64,000 nt of DNA from an uncultured Prevotellaceae bacterium (GTDB lineage: Bacteria; Bacteroidota; Bacteroidia; Bacteroidales; Bacteroidaceae). Within the stretch, counting starts at the first letter, position 1. Each line of letters begins with the position of its first letter. This document shows positions 62,276 to 64,000 of this stretch, piece after piece. The notes beneath the pieces are model-generated. The model saw only the letters and a list, made by a program, of their open reading frames with translations. It was not told the DNA's origin and searched no databases. Location of the stretch: contig OMXV01000007.1 in the NCBI GenBank assembly GCA_900315075.1, forward strand, positions 62,001 through 126,000, given 5' to 3'. The translations under genes were made by a program, and so were the position numbers.

Positions 62276-63319
62276 ATGGCAGAAATGAATTTTGGTGGCG
62301 TGATAGAGACTGTTGTCACCAGCAAAGAGTTTTCATTGGAAAAAGCACGCGAAGTGCTGAAAAACGAAACCATCGCCGTTATTGGCTATGGCATTCAGGG
62401 CCCCGGACAGGCATGCAACCTGCGTGACAATGGCTTCAATGTCATCGTTGGACAGCGTGAAGGAAAAACATACGAGAAAGCCATCGCCGACGGATGGGTG
62501 CCTGGCAAAACACTCTTCTCTATTGAGGAGGCTGCCCAGAAAGGTACAATCGTATGTATGTTGCTCTCTGATGCGGGCCAGATACAGGCATGGGAGAAAA
62601 TCAAACCTTGTCTGACGGCTGGTAAGGCTTTGTATTACTCACATGGTTTCGCTATCAACTGGAGCGACCGCACAGGTGTGGTTCCACCAAAAGATGTTGA
62701 TGTCATCATGGTGGCCCCAAAAGGTTCGGGTACGTCATTGCGTACAATGTTCCTGGAGGGTAGGGGACTCAACTGCTCCTACGCCGTTTATCAAGATGCC
62801 ACAGGAAAGGCCGAGGAGCGTACTATCGCTTTCGGTATCGGTATCGGTGCTGGATATCTCTTCAAGACTACCTTTGAGCGTGAGGCTACTTCTGACCTCA
62901 CAGGCGAGCGTGGCTCGTTGATGGGCGCTATAGAGGGACTCCTTGAGGCACAGTATGAAGTGCTCCGTGAGCATGGGCATTCTCCTTCAGAGGCTTTCAA
63001 CGAGACAGTAGAGGAACTCACACAGAGCCTTGGCCCGCTTTTCGGTGAGAAAGGTATGGACTGGATGTACGCTAACTGCTCCACAACAGCTCAGCGTGGT
63101 GCTCTCGACTGGGCACCTCGGTTCCGTGAGGCTATCAAGCCCGTCATGGAGTGGCTTTATCTCTCTGTCCAGACAGGACATGAGGCTCAGATTTCCATAG
63201 ATTCCAACTCCAAGCCTGATTATCGCGATGGCCTGAACAAGGAACTGGAAGCCATGCGCAATATGGAAATGTGGCGCGCTGGCGAAACTGTGCGCAAACT
63301 CCGTCCTGAAAATAATTAG
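62276..63319 (+). CDS. ilvC: Ketol-acid reductoisomerase
   Basis: IlvC rearranges and reduces acetolactate or acetohydroxybutyrate with NAD(P)H and magnesium. The 347-residue protein has the dinucleotide-binding GYGIQGPGQACNLRDNGFNVIVGQREG (about 38-64), APKGSGTSLRTMFLEGRGLNCSYAV, and the metal-binding DLTGERGSLMGAIEGLLEAQYE helix. The protein is of the Bacteroidetes type. The 205-bp gap from the thioesterase gene is full of repeats, so it may have its own start site, though I see no clear promoter. Confidence 0.96.
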   Translation: MAEMNFGGVIETVVTSKEFSLEKAREVLKNETIAVIGYGIQGPGQACNLRDNGFNVIVGQREGKTYEKAIADGWVPGKTLFSIEEAAQKGTIVCMLLSDAGQIQAWEKIKPCLTAGKALYYSHGFAINWSDRTGVVPPKDVDVIMVAPKGSGTSLRTMFLEGRGLNCSYAVYQDATGKAEERTIAFGIGIGAGYLFKTTFEREATSDLTGERGSLMGAIEGLLEAQYEVLREHGHSPSEAFNETVEELTQSLGPLFGEKGMDWMYANCSTTAQRGALDWAPRFREAIKPVMEWLYLSVQTGHEAQISIDSNSKPDYRDGLNKELEAMRNMEMWRAGETVRKLRPENN

Positions 63320-63322
63320 TAT

Positions 63323-63385
63323 ATAGGATTTCTAGTCTTCCTAGGGTTTCTAGAGTTTCTAGTCTTCCTAGGTGCTCTAGACAAA
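63323..63385. repeat. 9-bp-periodic CTAG array after ilvC
   Basis: CTAG occurs at 63332, 63341, 63350, 63359, 63368 and 63377, exactly every 9 bp, with ATAG at 63323 in phase. Units alternate between CTAGTCTTC and CTAGGGTTT/CTAGAGTTT types. It lies directly after the ilvC stop and is not coding (TAG stops). Confidence 0.9.
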
Positions 63386-63396
63386 AAGATTCAATT

Positions 63397-63424
63397 CCAT
63401 CGCCTGCTTCTTTGCAGGCGATGG
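63397..63424 (+). terminator. Terminator-like hairpin after ilvC
   Basis: Arms 63397-63407 and 63414-63424 pair perfectly over 11 GC-rich base pairs with a 6-nt loop. The T-run afterwards is short (CTTTG). It likely ends the ilv operon. Confidence 0.75.
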
Positions 63425-63463
63425 CTTTGCATCACAATGTGTAATACCTTTATTCCTAATAAT

Positions 63464-64000
63464 ATGTCCAAACCAAGACTCCTCGATCGTCAGTATGTGT
63501 TACCATTTGTGCTGATTACCACGTTGTTTTTCTTGTGGGGATTCGCACGTGCTATTTTGGATGTGCTCAACAAACACTTCCAAGATGAACTCCATATATC
63601 CATTACACAGTCGTCGCTGATTCAGGTGACTACTTATTTAGGGTATTTCCTGATGGCTATCCCGGCAGGCATCTTCATCAATCGATTCGGATATCGGCGT
63701 GGTGTGGTGTTTGGTTTGGTCCTCTTTGGTATTGGTGCATTGTCGTTTGTGCCGGGAATGAGTGTAGGCACATTTAATGCCTTTCTTGTCTCGCTCTTCG
63801 TGATAGGATGCGGACTGGTGTTTTTGGAAACGGCGGCCAATCCTTATTCCACCCAACTTGGTCCGGAGGCCACGGCATCAAGCCGTCTCAACCTATCGCA
63901 GACCTTCAATGGGATGGGTTGTTTTATGGCAACTTTCATTGTGGGGCAGTATCTTTTCCGCTCCGATGGGTCGAGTGGTGATGTCACCGTACCTTATTTG
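63464..64000 (+). CDS. fucP: L-fucose:H+ symporter-like permease, N-terminal part (cut by window end)
   Basis: The first 179 codons of an MFS sugar permease run off the right edge. Residues 1-179 show the FucP pattern: LFFLWGFARAILDVLNKHFQ, LIQVTTYLGYFLMAIPAGI, GYRRGVVFGLVLFGIGALSF and FLETAANPYSTQLGP. Asp33 and Glu122 match the two acidic residues (Asp46, Glu135) that couple protons to fucose in the E. coli protein. The final substrate could also be glucose, galactose or another hexose, since Bacteroidetes have many FucP relatives. No promoter is clear in the gap. Confidence 0.85.
   Translation, partial: MSKPRLLDRQYVLPFVLITTLFFLWGFARAILDVLNKHFQDELHISITQSSLIQVTTYLGYFLMAIPAGIFINRFGYRRGVVFGLVLFGIGALSFVPGMSVGTFNAFLVSLFVIGCGLVFLETAANPYSTQLGPEATASSRLNLSQTFNGMGCFMATFIVGQYLFRSDGSSGDVTVPYL

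Noticed and set aside
1-64000. tRNA, rRNA and insertion sequences
   Set aside because: I looked for T-loop words, rRNA-like blocks, transposase frames and terminal inverted repeats in the gaps and saw none. A covariance-model search would be needed to exclude small RNA genes.

Overview
The window looks like a chromosome segment of a Prevotellaceae bacterium (Prevotella, Segatella or Xylanibacter type). The signs are two SusC/SusD polysaccharide utilisation loci (PULs), Bacteroidetes promoters (TTTG, about 20 bp, TAnnTTTG), weak ribosome binding sites, Prevotella-style C-terminal tails ending in GxYIxxGKKxVxK, and housekeeping proteins of Bacteroidales type. The genus call is inference. I found no rRNA, tRNA, CRISPR array, transposase or phage gene.

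Region 1 (1-17500) is mostly housekeeping. It holds a small secreted protein, then a minus-strand run read as epimerase, sppA, lpxK, thiL. After these come gtrA-like, mscL, gapA, miaA, a lipid-kinase-like gene, a Crp/Fnr regulator, and a three-gene glycogen operon (debranching enzyme, GT4, GH57) behind a very good promoter. A secreted SUMF1-fold protein follows.

Region 2 (17500-36100, nearly all minus strand) is a pectin PUL: SusC, SusD, a surface lipoprotein, a PL1 pectate lyase and a GH97 glycosidase. A second unit beside it has another PL1 lyase, with a dockerin-like tail, and a 1011-residue secreted protein with three nearly identical modules. An orphan lipoprotein lies between them.

Region 3 (36150-54720, plus strand) is the most unusual part. 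A candidate small RNA precedes a CBM35-GH26 mannanase. Then come a GH28-family enzyme, a SusC whose barrel is fused to a coiled coil and an OmpA-type peptidoglycan-binding domain, SusD, a GH92 mannosidase, a histidine acid phosphatase fused to a second GH92, a GH89 alpha-N-acetylglucosaminidase and an HGSNAT-like membrane acetyltransferase. Together the downstream enzymes could strip a phosphorylated mannan or N-glycan carrying alpha-GlcNAc. That substrate is inference.

Region 4 (54720-64000) has an OmpA-family porin, a leucine-rich-repeat protein without a secretion signal, the ilvD-ilvB-ilvN-acyl-ACP thioesterase-ilvC operon, and the first 179 codons of a fucose permease. Many gaps carry short dispersed repeats. 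In several genes these run into the 3' end of the reading frame and supply the stop codon. A striking one is a 9-bp-periodic CTAG array after ilvC.
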